NCBI GenBank assembly: GCA_019187405.1
Contig: JABAQZ010000005.1
Location: forward strand, 1-64,000
Direction of reading: 5' to 3'
Source of the DNA: Ignavibacteria bacterium
GTDB lineage: Bacteria; Bacteroidota; Ignavibacteria; Tepidaquicellales; Tepidaquicellaceae
Length of the DNA stretch: 64,000 nucleotides
How positions within the stretch are numbered: position 1 is the stretch's first letter; each line of letters begins with the position of its first letter. Below are positions 26,399 through 34,275 of the stretch, piece by piece. A program made the translations under genes and the position numbers. A model generated the notes under the pieces. That model had not been told where the DNA came from, did not search any database, and saw only the letters and a list, made by a program, of their open reading frames with translations.

Positions 26399-28144
26399 CT
26401 AAACAAATATTTTTTTGTCGAACTTGTGTTCGATTTTATCAAGCTTTATAATATAAACCTCATTGTCAAAAGGATTATCAGCGCCGTATAAATTCTCAAG
26501 ATGAGCGCGGTATGCATTAACGACATTTGCCGGAGCAAGCTTCATCGATGAAGTAAGCGTTCCTTTATCCACTGAAAGTTCATCGTCTATTATCATTGCC
26601 GCCTGTATTTTCGAAAAATTCTGTTTGATTCCACAGTTGGCATCTTTTAGGCATCCATGCAAACACCGGCTAAGTTCGTTAAGATCCCTCGGACAAAAAC
26701 ATCCTTCTTCCGGTGAAATTGAAAAGTGAGGCTGCTGCAGCAATTTTCTGTTTGGAAACAATAATGCAACAGGATATTCCATTCCGTTTCCAACTACCAT
26801 TGCAAATGAAATGTAATGACACTTAAGTTCAATGAGCTTTTCGAGCTCGGACGGAATAACCTTTTCACCATTGGACAATTTAAAAATTCTGTCTTTACGC
26901 GTGATGAGCTTCAATCCTTCATCTGTTATTTCGCCTACATCTCCGGTGCAGTACCATCCGTCATCGGTAAAAATCCCTTTATTGGCATCATCATTTTTAT
27001 AGTAACCTTTCATTACGTTAGGACCTTTCACCTGAATTTCACCGTCTTCTGCCAAACGAATGCTTACGCCAGGCAGAGGAAATCCGACTACACCCGGCTG
27101 TCTTTTTATGGAAGGGTCAGTTAAAGTACAGCAGGGAGAAGTTTCTGTTAAACCCCATCCTTCCAAAACCGGGATATTGCGTTTTTCAAATTCATCCGAA
27201 AGTTTCTGCGGAAGTGAAGCTGCAGCCGTAAATATAAATTTCAATTGTGAATGAAAAAATAATTCTTCGGCTTCCTTATTGTTTCTTGTCAGCTCAAACA
27301 ATGCCTGATATACCTTTGGTACACTGAAGAAAACAGTGGGCTTAACAATTTTCCAGTTTTCGAATATTGTATTTGCATCTTTTCCATAACCCGACTCGAG
27401 TGAAAATGATGCTCCGTTATATAATGCAGTGAACAGTTCAAATATTCCGCCAAAGCTGTGATGCCATGGCAGATACGATAGGAACCTGTCATCCTGATTT
27501 ACCTTTTTGAATCTTGATAGCCCCGCTTGCTGCGACAAAATATTTTTATGCGTAAGCTGAACGCATTTAGGAATACCCATTGTGCCTGAGGTGAACATAT
27601 TCAAACAGATACTATCTGAAGATTCATTTAAATTGAGTTCATAACTATTATCCTCTCTTTGCGAAAGCAATATGTCAAAGTTGTGCTGATTAGCAAAATA
27701 TTTTTTGCAAGATCTGTCAAATACAAAAATTTCTTTTACGTTGATATCATTTATTCTTCCTAACTGGAGTTCGCCTGCAACAGCAAGAAACTTTGCATCC
27801 GAATGATTTATAAGAAGCTCCGCTGTTTCTTTGTGGAAATATGCAAATATAGGAACTGCAATACCTCCCGACGCCATTACGGCAAGTTCGAGCTCCAGCA
27901 TTTCCAGACGATTTGGAGAAAATATTACAATTTTATCTCCTTCGGAAAAACCAAACTGTCTTAGATTATATGAAATGTTGAGTATGTCATTGTACAGCTC
28001 ATTCCATGTTATGCTTTCGTATTGTTCATTTCGTTTTTCACTGTAAACTATTTTATCGCCGAATCTTGACACATTTTGTGAAAGCATTTGAGATACATTG
28101 GGAATTAATTCTCCCGGCTTCATTTTAGATTCGAGTATTCTCAT
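26399..28144 (-). CDS. AMP-forming acyl-CoA ligase (candidate aromatic acid-CoA ligase)
   Basis: An ANL-superfamily ligase of 581 residues: MFTSGTMGIPKCV (P-loop), PWHHSFGG, GWGLTETSP, DGWYCTGDVGE and the DRIFKLSNGEKV hinge, with the C-terminal Lys in SSMKLAP. The pattern is closer to long-chain acyl-CoA synthetases than to classic benzoate-CoA ligases. It carries an odd Cys-rich segment (C482, C484, C494, C498, C504; GCFCPRD...CLHGC...NC) in the C-terminal domain. Position in the operon right after bcrD suggests it activates benzoate, 4-hydroxybenzoate or another acid entering the pathway; the substrate is not provable from sequence. Confidence 0.8.
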   Translation of the reverse strand: MRILESKMKPGELIPNVSQMLSQNVSRFGDKIVYSEKRNEQYESITWNELYNDILNISYNLRQFGFSEGDKIVIFSPNRLEMLELELAVMASGGIAVPIFAYFHKETAELLINHSDAKFLAVAGELQLGRINDINVKEIFVFDRSCKKYFANQHNFDILLSQREDNSYELNLNESSDSICLNMFTSGTMGIPKCVQLTHKNILSQQAGLSRFKKVNQDDRFLSYLPWHHSFGGIFELFTALYNGASFSLESGYGKDANTIFENWKIVKPTVFFSVPKVYQALFELTRNNKEAEELFFHSQLKFIFTAAASLPQKLSDEFEKRNIPVLEGWGLTETSPCCTLTDPSIKRQPGVVGFPLPGVSIRLAEDGEIQVKGPNVMKGYYKNDDANKGIFTDDGWYCTGDVGEITDEGLKLITRKDRIFKLSNGEKVIPSELEKLIELKCHYISFAMVVGNGMEYPVALLFPNRKLLQQPHFSISPEEGCFCPRDLNELSRCLHGCLKDANCGIKQNFSKIQAAMIIDDELSVDKGTLTSSMKLAPANVVNAYRAHLENLYGADNPFDNEVYIIKLDKIEHKFDKKIFV

Positions 28145-28157
28145 ATAAAATTAGAAT

Positions 28158-29000
28158 TTATTTTTCTGTTAATTCCAGTTTATCTTTTAATTTAAGATAT
28201 CTGTATCCGCCCCACAATGCTGCTCCAATTGCGCCGGCATAAATAGCGTCGGGGTGAGTCTTTATCTCAAAAGTTTTTCCTGTTTCTTTTAGCTGCTCTT
28301 CAATTGCCTGTATCAATCCTTTGTTTAATGCCATGCCTCCGGTAAGTGCAATGGGTGATTCAGCTTTTAAAGAGTTAAGAAGTTTAATTATCCTATTGGC
28401 AATTGATATGTGTATGCCTTTTATAATGTTTGGAATAGAAACTTCTCTTGACACCATATTTATGACATCTGTCTCGGCAAGCACTGCGCAGATACCTGAT
28501 GAAACTTCCGGTGCATCCGCTTTTAAAGAAACTTCTCCTACTTCTTCAATCGATAATCCAAGATATCGGGATATGTTTTCCACGAACTGACCTGAACCCG
28601 ATGCGCATTGTCCAGTCATTTTATAATCTTCGACCCGAGCTTGCGGAGAGATTTTTAATGCACGCACATACAGCGCTCCCATATCTACGGCGCACTTAGC
28701 ATCCGGGAAAAAATAATTTGCGCCTTTTGCATGAGTGGTCATACCATAAAAATGTCCCCGTTTTCGCTTCACTAAATCGCCTTCGCCTGTGGAAGCAAGA
28801 TATGCTAAGTCATTATATTTTAAATCATTATTGACAAGGAAGGAGTTAATCATTTCATCGGCTACCTGACTCGGATCTCTTTTTCTGATTTTTTCAGTTT
28901 TCTTGTCAAGGATCTCGGGGGAATCGGAGTATTTCATTAAAACTAGTTTGATGTAATTACTGCCGACATCAATGCCGATTGTGTATAACGGTGTCTCCAT
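28158..29000 (-). CDS. bcrD: Benzoyl-CoA reductase subunit D (ATPase/electron activator)
   Basis: 280 residues, the usual BcrD size. ASKHA motifs: GIDVGSNYIKLV, STGEGD, AVDMGALYVRAL, ALTGGMALN and a terminal AGAIGAALWGGYRY. Cys132 (GQCASGSGQ) and Cys171 (GICAVLAETD) are the ligands of the 4Fe-4S cluster shared between BcrA and BcrD. With BcrA it couples hydrolysis of ATP to lowering the potential of electrons passed to the BcrB/BcrC catalytic half. It follows bcrA by 17 bp. Confidence 0.92.
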   Translation of the reverse strand: METPLYTIGIDVGSNYIKLVLMKYSDSPEILDKKTEKIRKRDPSQVADEMINSFLVNNDLKYNDLAYLASTGEGDLVKRKRGHFYGMTTHAKGANYFFPDAKCAVDMGALYVRALKISPQARVEDYKMTGQCASGSGQFVENISRYLGLSIEEVGEVSLKADAPEVSSGICAVLAETDVINMVSREVSIPNIIKGIHISIANRIIKLLNSLKAESPIALTGGMALNKGLIQAIEEQLKETGKTFEIKTHPDAIYAGAIGAALWGGYRYLKLKDKLELTEK

Positions 29001-29017
29001 TATTTAATAAAATTTAT

Positions 29018-30445
29018 TTATTCAGTTACTAATTCTTTTCTTTTTTTCAAATCCGGCAAGTCGGCTTTAATGTTTCTTTTTGCAAACATTGCGCCTCCCA
29101 ATGCTCCCATGAAAATTGAATCCGCATGAATGTTAATCTTAATGTTATCTCCGTAATTGTCTGTAACAAGCTGAGTTAAATATTTAATAACCGCGGGATT
29201 TCTCGCTACTCCGCCTGTAAATGTAAATTCATTAAACACTCCACCCGAACGTGATATTAATGACATTGCTCTCATAATAATTGCTTTATGCAATCCACCA
29301 AGAATATCCTCGCGTTTTTTACCTATGTTTGTCAACTCGCGTAATTCAGCGCCTGCAAAGACAGTGCATGTTGAGCATATAGTAACTTCCTCTTCTGCCT
29401 TTAAAGCCATAGGTCCGAGTTCATTCAGCGAAATGCTCATTTCATCGGCAATATAACCGAGGTAACGTCCGCATCCCGCTGCACATCTGTCATTCATTTG
29501 AAAACTCGTAACTAATCCGTATTTGTCAACCTGTATGGCTTTTGTATCCTGACCGCCGATGTCAAGTACCGTTCTTGTGTTGGGAAATATTGCATGTGCG
29601 CCGAAAGCATGACATAAAATTTCGGATCTTATGCATTCCTGAGCAAATGGAAGCAAGGCTCTGCCGTATCCTGTCCCGGTCATATTGGCAATGTTGAATT
29701 CGAGATCTGCAATTTCTTCAATGTGTTTGCGAAGAGTTTCTGAAACCTGATCAAAATTTCCCTTGAGTAAATTCAGCTCGGCATCAAAATTCACGCTTGT
29801 ATTATCTGCGACAGTATCGGGAAGATTTTTATATTTTATTCTTAACTCTTCCATTGCTTTTTCCAGCAGCTCTTTAAAATCAAAAGTAATCAACTGGTTT
29901 TCAGCAGGGCTGATGCTCTTATCCCACACAGTCATCAACGGTTCAAATAGCGACGAATCAAGTTTGTTTACTTCTTCGTTATATTTTTCCGAAACTATAT
30001 CACGGAAAAATTGATTTTTTGAACCGAGGTTATTATAAATATATTCTTTTTTTATTACCGGTTTAAATGACTTTCGGATATTTCTAAGATGATTGATTAT
30101 ACTGTCCTGCATTTCTTTGTCTTTAAAAAATGTCTTACATGTCTTTAACAGTTCATCGCCCAGCTTATCCAATCTTACTTTGAATTGTTCGTATTGAAAA
30201 ACACTCTCCAAGTCATTTATATATTTTTTGTACTGAGGTTTTGCTTTTATTTCAGCTTCCAATTTCTTTTTTAAAACTGAAAAACGTCCGTTATAAATTG
30301 CTTCATCACGCGCTATTTCAGCGGCTATCGAGTAATTTGACCTTGTATTTGTAATACCGCGTCCGATGATTTCATCATTCTCATTTATTATTACGGACTT
30401 TGAAGTGGTCGAACCAAGGTCTACTCCAAGAAAATATTTATTCAT
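29018..30445 (-). CDS. bcrA: Benzoyl-CoA reductase subunit A (ATPase), long-insert form
   Basis: ASKHA motifs are split by a long insert: GVDLGSTTSKSVI at 7-19, then about 200 mostly helical charged residues (45-250), then GTGYGR (257), LDIGGQDTKAI (294), Cys321 in DRCAAGCGRY, Cys360 in CSTCTVFAGAE, and FTGGVARN. BcrA of the Thauera type also has a large insert relative to BcrD; this one, at 475 residues, is somewhat longer. Extra cysteines (C325, C357) flank the cluster ligands. It forms the ATP-hydrolysing heterodimer with BcrD. It lies 67 bp after bcrB, the largest gap among the four reductase genes. Confidence 0.92.
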   Translation of the reverse strand: MNKYFLGVDLGSTTSKSVIINENDEIIGRGITNTRSNYSIAAEIARDEAIYNGRFSVLKKKLEAEIKAKPQYKKYINDLESVFQYEQFKVRLDKLGDELLKTCKTFFKDKEMQDSIINHLRNIRKSFKPVIKKEYIYNNLGSKNQFFRDIVSEKYNEEVNKLDSSLFEPLMTVWDKSISPAENQLITFDFKELLEKAMEELRIKYKNLPDTVADNTSVNFDAELNLLKGNFDQVSETLRKHIEEIADLEFNIANMTGTGYGRALLPFAQECIRSEILCHAFGAHAIFPNTRTVLDIGGQDTKAIQVDKYGLVTSFQMNDRCAAGCGRYLGYIADEMSISLNELGPMALKAEEEVTICSTCTVFAGAELRELTNIGKKREDILGGLHKAIIMRAMSLISRSGGVFNEFTFTGGVARNPAVIKYLTQLVTDNYGDNIKINIHADSIFMGALGGAMFAKRNIKADLPDLKKRKELVTE

Positions 30446-30512
30446 TATCTGGGTTTTGTATTGTAAACAATAATTGATAGATTGTTTTTACTATTATTCA
30501 AAATTTTTATTT

Positions 30513-31808
30513 TCAATTTTCATGTGCCATGATTACTTTTCTTTGTTCAAGCATCTGAAAAAAAGATTCAAGGCGGTTTTTTATGTTTGAATATGAAAAG
30601 TAACGAGGATCGACTAAGTCGCTTTCTATGAAACCTACAGGCACTTCCATCTTTTGTTCGATTTCCCTCATGATCATGAGTTGACCTGCAGAAAATGAAT
30701 TGCAGCTTTTTATAGAATTTATCAGAAAACCATCTGCTCTGTAATCCTTAACATAATCTGCAAGCAAATTTACTCTTTGGGGAAGATTCATATTTGTATA
30801 ACATCCCATGCAATATTTGGATAAGCTCTCCAGCGGCTCTCTGTAATCATGACGAAATCCCAGATCATAAACACCTCCGACCTTTGTATAAGAAGAAGCA
30901 ACGATCACCGCTCCCATATCATAAAATATTTTCCAGAACTCACGAAAATTTGTCCAATTGGGCGGTCCTTCCACAACAAGCCGGAATTTTTCTTCTTTCA
31001 ATTCACCTTCAGGAGTGATTGGACCTAATCCAAGACTTAATCTTTCCTGAATTTCATTATTAAGCTCGGTGTAATATCCGACAGCTTCATCTGTCCCTCT
31101 GAATGCAGTAAACATTGGACCAATGTAATATACACCGGCAAAGTATGCATCAATGGGAGACGGTTTATTTTTTGCAGTTTCAAGAATCTTTACCAGTAAA
31201 TCTTCAGACTCGGCGGAGTTTATCATCATTTTAGATAATCGCTCCATGTCAAATTTTTTACCTGATACCATTTCCATTTTCGGTATCACTTCTTCCTTTA
31301 ATTGCTTCACCATATAATCTATCTGATCCTGAGTAATGCATCCGTCTTCCTGATAAGGAGTGTGCAACATCGCTACCGGAACTCCGGGATAAAGCCTTGC
31401 AAGATTTTCAAACCATTTCATAAATGTGAAACAGCCGGTATAACTCAATAGCAGCAGATCCGGAGGGGGAAGTTTTTCTCCTGTCGGTCCGACGTTGCCG
31501 TTGAGCATCATACCAATGTCGCATTTAACGTAAGTACATACATCCTCGCTAAATCCGATTTTTTCAGCTTCGCGTATATATGAAGCTGATTTTTTTCTCA
31601 TTCCAGATTGGAGAGCATTTATTTCCGGATAAACGGGAAGCATGTCAAATGCTAAAATAAGTTCGGTTAGATTTCCAGGAACAAAAGTATAAACCACTTT
31701 TTTCCCGGTTTGATGTGTATTGCTTAATTCTTTGAATAAATTTGAAAGCATGTCTTTCTGAATAAGCATGCTTTTTTCTTTAATTACTTCCTGTTGTTCT
31801 GTTTTCAT
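30513..31808 (-). CDS. bcrB: Benzoyl-CoA reductase subunit B
   Basis: 431 residues, a member of the HgdB/BcrB/BcrC family. Cluster-type cysteines are C91 (SEDVCTYVKCDIG, with C96), C126 (SYTGCFTFMKWFENLA) and one in the INSIKSCNSFSAGQ block. PAYFAGVYYIGPMF-like and VEGPPNWTNFREFW segments fit BcrB rather than dehydratase subunits. With BcrC it binds benzoyl-CoA and carries the 4Fe-4S clusters that perform the two-electron Birch-like ring reduction to cyclohexa-1,5-diene-1-carbonyl-CoA. It lies 10 bp downstream of bcrC. Confidence 0.92.
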   Translation of the reverse strand: MKTEQQEVIKEKSMLIQKDMLSNLFKELSNTHQTGKKVVYTFVPGNLTELILAFDMLPVYPEINALQSGMRKKSASYIREAEKIGFSEDVCTYVKCDIGMMLNGNVGPTGEKLPPPDLLLLSYTGCFTFMKWFENLARLYPGVPVAMLHTPYQEDGCITQDQIDYMVKQLKEEVIPKMEMVSGKKFDMERLSKMMINSAESEDLLVKILETAKNKPSPIDAYFAGVYYIGPMFTAFRGTDEAVGYYTELNNEIQERLSLGLGPITPEGELKEEKFRLVVEGPPNWTNFREFWKIFYDMGAVIVASSYTKVGGVYDLGFRHDYREPLESLSKYCMGCYTNMNLPQRVNLLADYVKDYRADGFLINSIKSCNSFSAGQLMIMREIEQKMEVPVGFIESDLVDPRYFSYSNIKNRLESFFQMLEQRKVIMAHEN

Positions 31809-31818
31809 AATTTATTTT

Positions 31819-32982
31819 TTAAACCCAAAGTTTAATTGAATCCGAAAATGTGCCTGCTTGCTCTTTTATCATTTTAAACTGTCCGGTATTTTCATGATAC
31901 TGAAATGTTATGTATGCAATTCCCGAATTGTCGCATTCTTTTTGAAGTTCAGGTCTGTCAAGCAATGCGGGATCGCAAAAACTTGCAGCGCTGAATATTA
32001 TTCCGTCGGCATTTCTCCTTTGCGCAAGATCAACTAATCTTTTACCTTTTGGATTATCAACATCATAGACCGCCGATGAAATAGGGGATTGTGTAAGATA
32101 TGAATTAACCAGTTCACCGAGAGGATCAGCAGTATCGTCTCTTACATCTCCCTGAATCCATCTTGAGCCGAGCATGAAATCATCATCAACGATATAGCAG
32201 CCCGCCATTTCAATGGATTTTATCAGTCCTACCGGCGGCTGCTCGCAAAATGAACCGCTTATTACAACTCTTATATTATCCATTTGCTCTCCAATATCTT
32301 CGCTGATATGTGAAATTACTTCTTCAATGATCAAGTTATGCTCTTCGACAGGCATAGAAAGTCCAGCTCTAATTACATGATATGTGTCAACAGCGGATAA
32401 TCTCCATGGAAATTCCTGTCGAATATTATAAATTTCTTCAATAAGTCTTCTATTTGTATTGTATAGTTTGATCGAGTTGTTAAGATTTTCCGGTGTTAAC
32501 TTTATCTTGTTAATCTTATACATGTCATCGATTATTTTTTCCATTTCATTGCGATAAAACAATCCTCCTGTTGCTTTGTCAAAATTTTGAGGATAATCAA
32601 AGTAGCGTTGGAATTTTCCTTTTTCTGCTAACTTAAACATTCCCGATAGATTTCTGATGCAGTCACAGATTGAAGGGAATATAAATCCGTCAAAGTCATT
32701 TAAGTTATCATCGAGAGCCATTTCAATTACGCCGCGAGGAAGATGGCAAATATAAGATTGATAATAAGCATCACCTTTTATTATTTGTTTCCTGTCGCCG
32801 GTTCCCATTATACCAACCGGCATTCCATTTACAGCATGAATGATTTCTCTTGGAAAATAAATTGGGAAATATCCCACAAGAATTCTGTCTTCGTATGAGG
32901 ATTTCCATTTCTTCGCTTTTTTAAAATGAAGATCAAATGCTAAATCTTTGCAGAAGTCGAGAATGTCAGATAAATTATTCAT
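31819..32982 (-). CDS. bcrC: Benzoyl-CoA reductase subunit C
   Basis: 387 residues, the usual BcrC length. YFPIYFPREIIHAVNGMPVGIMGTGD near the start is typical of the catalytic half. Likely cluster ligands are C79 (QSYICHLPRG), C106/C108 (SICDCIRNL) and the Cys in SAASFCDPALLDRP. The gene order bcrC-bcrB-bcrA-bcrD equals that of Thauera aromatica, so this is the bcr type and not the bzd or the ATP-independent bam type. It starts 3 bp behind the hemerythrin gene. Confidence 0.92.
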   Translation of the reverse strand: MNNLSDILDFCKDLAFDLHFKKAKKWKSSYEDRILVGYFPIYFPREIIHAVNGMPVGIMGTGDRKQIIKGDAYYQSYICHLPRGVIEMALDDNLNDFDGFIFPSICDCIRNLSGMFKLAEKGKFQRYFDYPQNFDKATGGLFYRNEMEKIIDDMYKINKIKLTPENLNNSIKLYNTNRRLIEEIYNIRQEFPWRLSAVDTYHVIRAGLSMPVEEHNLIIEEVISHISEDIGEQMDNIRVVISGSFCEQPPVGLIKSIEMAGCYIVDDDFMLGSRWIQGDVRDDTADPLGELVNSYLTQSPISSAVYDVDNPKGKRLVDLAQRRNADGIIFSAASFCDPALLDRPELQKECDNSGIAYITFQYHENTGQFKMIKEQAGTFSDSIKLWV

Positions 32983-32985
32983 TGG

Positions 32986-33528
32986 TCATGCATTAAATTC
33001 ATTTATAAATTCTTCAAACTCTTTTTTTCTTTCGATGCCGAGTTCATTGTCTTTATCGATGCATTTGTGATAAAGCATTTCCAGCTCTTCATCCTCAAAG
33101 ATACTATCGGTCATAGGAAACACCTCGTCATTTTCAATTGCAATATGATCTTCCAAATTAACAACATAACTTTCCAGATTATACTGAACAGACTGATAAT
33201 CTTTTGCTGCGAGTAATTTGGATATTTTTTGAAGTGTAGCTCGAAAAGTTTCGTGATGATCGAGCAGCTCGTCAACCATCCCTCCTCCTATAGACTCGTT
33301 TTTTTGCGAAATCGCGATAAACAAAATTTCTTCTTCTTTCTTATGATGATAATCATCAGAGTATGCAGAGAAAAATTCAATTAACTTCTGAATATTTTTT
33401 TCATAAGACTCAGCATTATCGAGCCAGGTATTTTTCAATGAAAAAATAATTTTCCCAGCTTTTTGAATAATGTTGTGTTCATCTAATAATAATTTAGAAA
33501 GGTTGTTTTGCATTACTTGTATTTTCAT
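32986..33528 (-). CDS. Hemerythrin-domain protein, first gene of the aromatic operon
   Basis: A four-helix bundle of 180 residues with the di-iron ligand pattern: H18 (LDEHNII), H61/H62 and E66 (YHHKKEEEILF), H91/H92 (LDHHETFR), H128 and E132/E135 (LEDHIAIENDEVFP). Such proteins bind O2 or act in NO and iron-sulphur repair. Being the first gene of an operon for extremely oxygen-sensitive Fe-S enzymes, it probably scavenges or reports O2 to protect benzoyl-CoA reductase; that role is inference. A second in-frame ATG lies six codons in; the upstream one is kept by default. Confidence 0.85.
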   Translation of the reverse strand: MKIQVMQNNLSKLLLDEHNIIQKAGKIIFSLKNTWLDNAESYEKNIQKLIEFFSAYSDDYHHKKEEEILFIAISQKNESIGGGMVDELLDHHETFRATLQKISKLLAAKDYQSVQYNLESYVVNLEDHIAIENDEVFPMTDSIFEDEELEMLYHKCIDKDNELGIERKKEFEEFINEFNA

Positions 33529-33637
33529 AAATAAATTTAACTAAATATATTGCTCCTGCTTTAACGAAAATGAAATCACTTTTTTGAGTTTAGAAAACGA
33601 CAAATTTTGTCTTTTTGAGATAATTTTTTTTAAAATT

Positions 33638-33695
33638 GTGATTTACATTACAAAAATAGGAATATTTACCTAATTAAAATGTGATTCACATCACA
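33638..33695 (-). promoter_or_regulatory. Promoter and double Crp/Fnr-type operator of the aromatic operon
   Basis: A perfect TGTGATTCACATCACA palindrome lies at 33680-33695 (centre 33687.5). On the - strand TATTTTTG (TAnnTTTG box) lies at 33651-33658 (centre 33654.5), again exactly 33 bp away. A second, imperfect site (GTGATTTACATTAC, 33638-33651) covers the predicted start site near 33647. The upstream site would be an activator site at about -41; the downstream one could dampen transcription. The leader to the hemerythrin ATG would be about 119 nt. Confidence 0.72.
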
Positions 33696-34151
33696 TTTCC
33701 TAAAAATTCAAAAATGCAGGGATTTTCATTTTCTTTTATGAAAAAGTAAAATCATAAGCGAGGTTTTAAAGCTGCTGAAATATACCAACACTTTAATCAA
33801 AGTCATTTGTCTGTTTTGTATCTCAATAAATATAAAGATTATCCTTTCTGAAAAACTCTGTTATAATTAATTTTAAAATAGATTTAAAAAATATTCTCAT
33901 AAAATATTCTTATAGTTGAATCCAAAGTATCACACCAAACTATTTTTTAAATCTAATGATGATGAATTAAACTCCATAAGAAAAGTACTAACTAAACAAT
34001 TCAACCAAATAATTTTGTTTCATTTCAGTCAGTTAAAATCTTTTCGGTACTTTAAGTTAAGATTTTACAGATTTGCTTTGCTTCAATTTTGGAAAATGAA
34101 ATAACCTATACTCTGCCGGCAGATTTTCGAAGAGAAAATGAATTTATGGAA
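33696..34151. other. Non-coding stretch between the divergent bcr and secreted-protein promoters
   Basis: No convincing gene. A 62-codon open frame at 33916-34104 on the + strand has no ribosome site or recognisable content, and I leave it out. The stretch mainly separates the two divergent Crp/Fnr-type promoters. Confidence 0.4.
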
Positions 34152-34196
34152 TGTGATTCCTATCACAGCATATAAGCGTAATTTGTTATAATTTTG
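34152..34196 (+). promoter_or_regulatory. Promoter with Crp/Fnr-type operator for the secreted-protein gene at 34276
   Basis: A perfect TGTGATTCCTATCACA palindrome lies at 34152-34167 (centre 34159.5). TAATTTTG (TAnnTTTG) lies at 34189-34196 (centre 34192.5), 33 bp away as in the two other promoters. No TTTG -33 element is evident, as expected if the bound activator replaces it. The start site would be near 34200, about 75 nt ahead of the ATG. Confidence 0.7.
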
Positions 34197-34275
34197 CATA
34201 TATGAATTTCTATATTATTAGCCAAAAAATCTCAAACAGGATTTTTTTTTTATTAATTTTACAAATCAAAAGAAA

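Noticed and set aside
33916-34104. 62-codon open frame between the divergent promoters
   Set aside because: No ribosome site, no recognisable features, biased to Phe/Lys/Asn as expected from AT-rich non-coding DNA.
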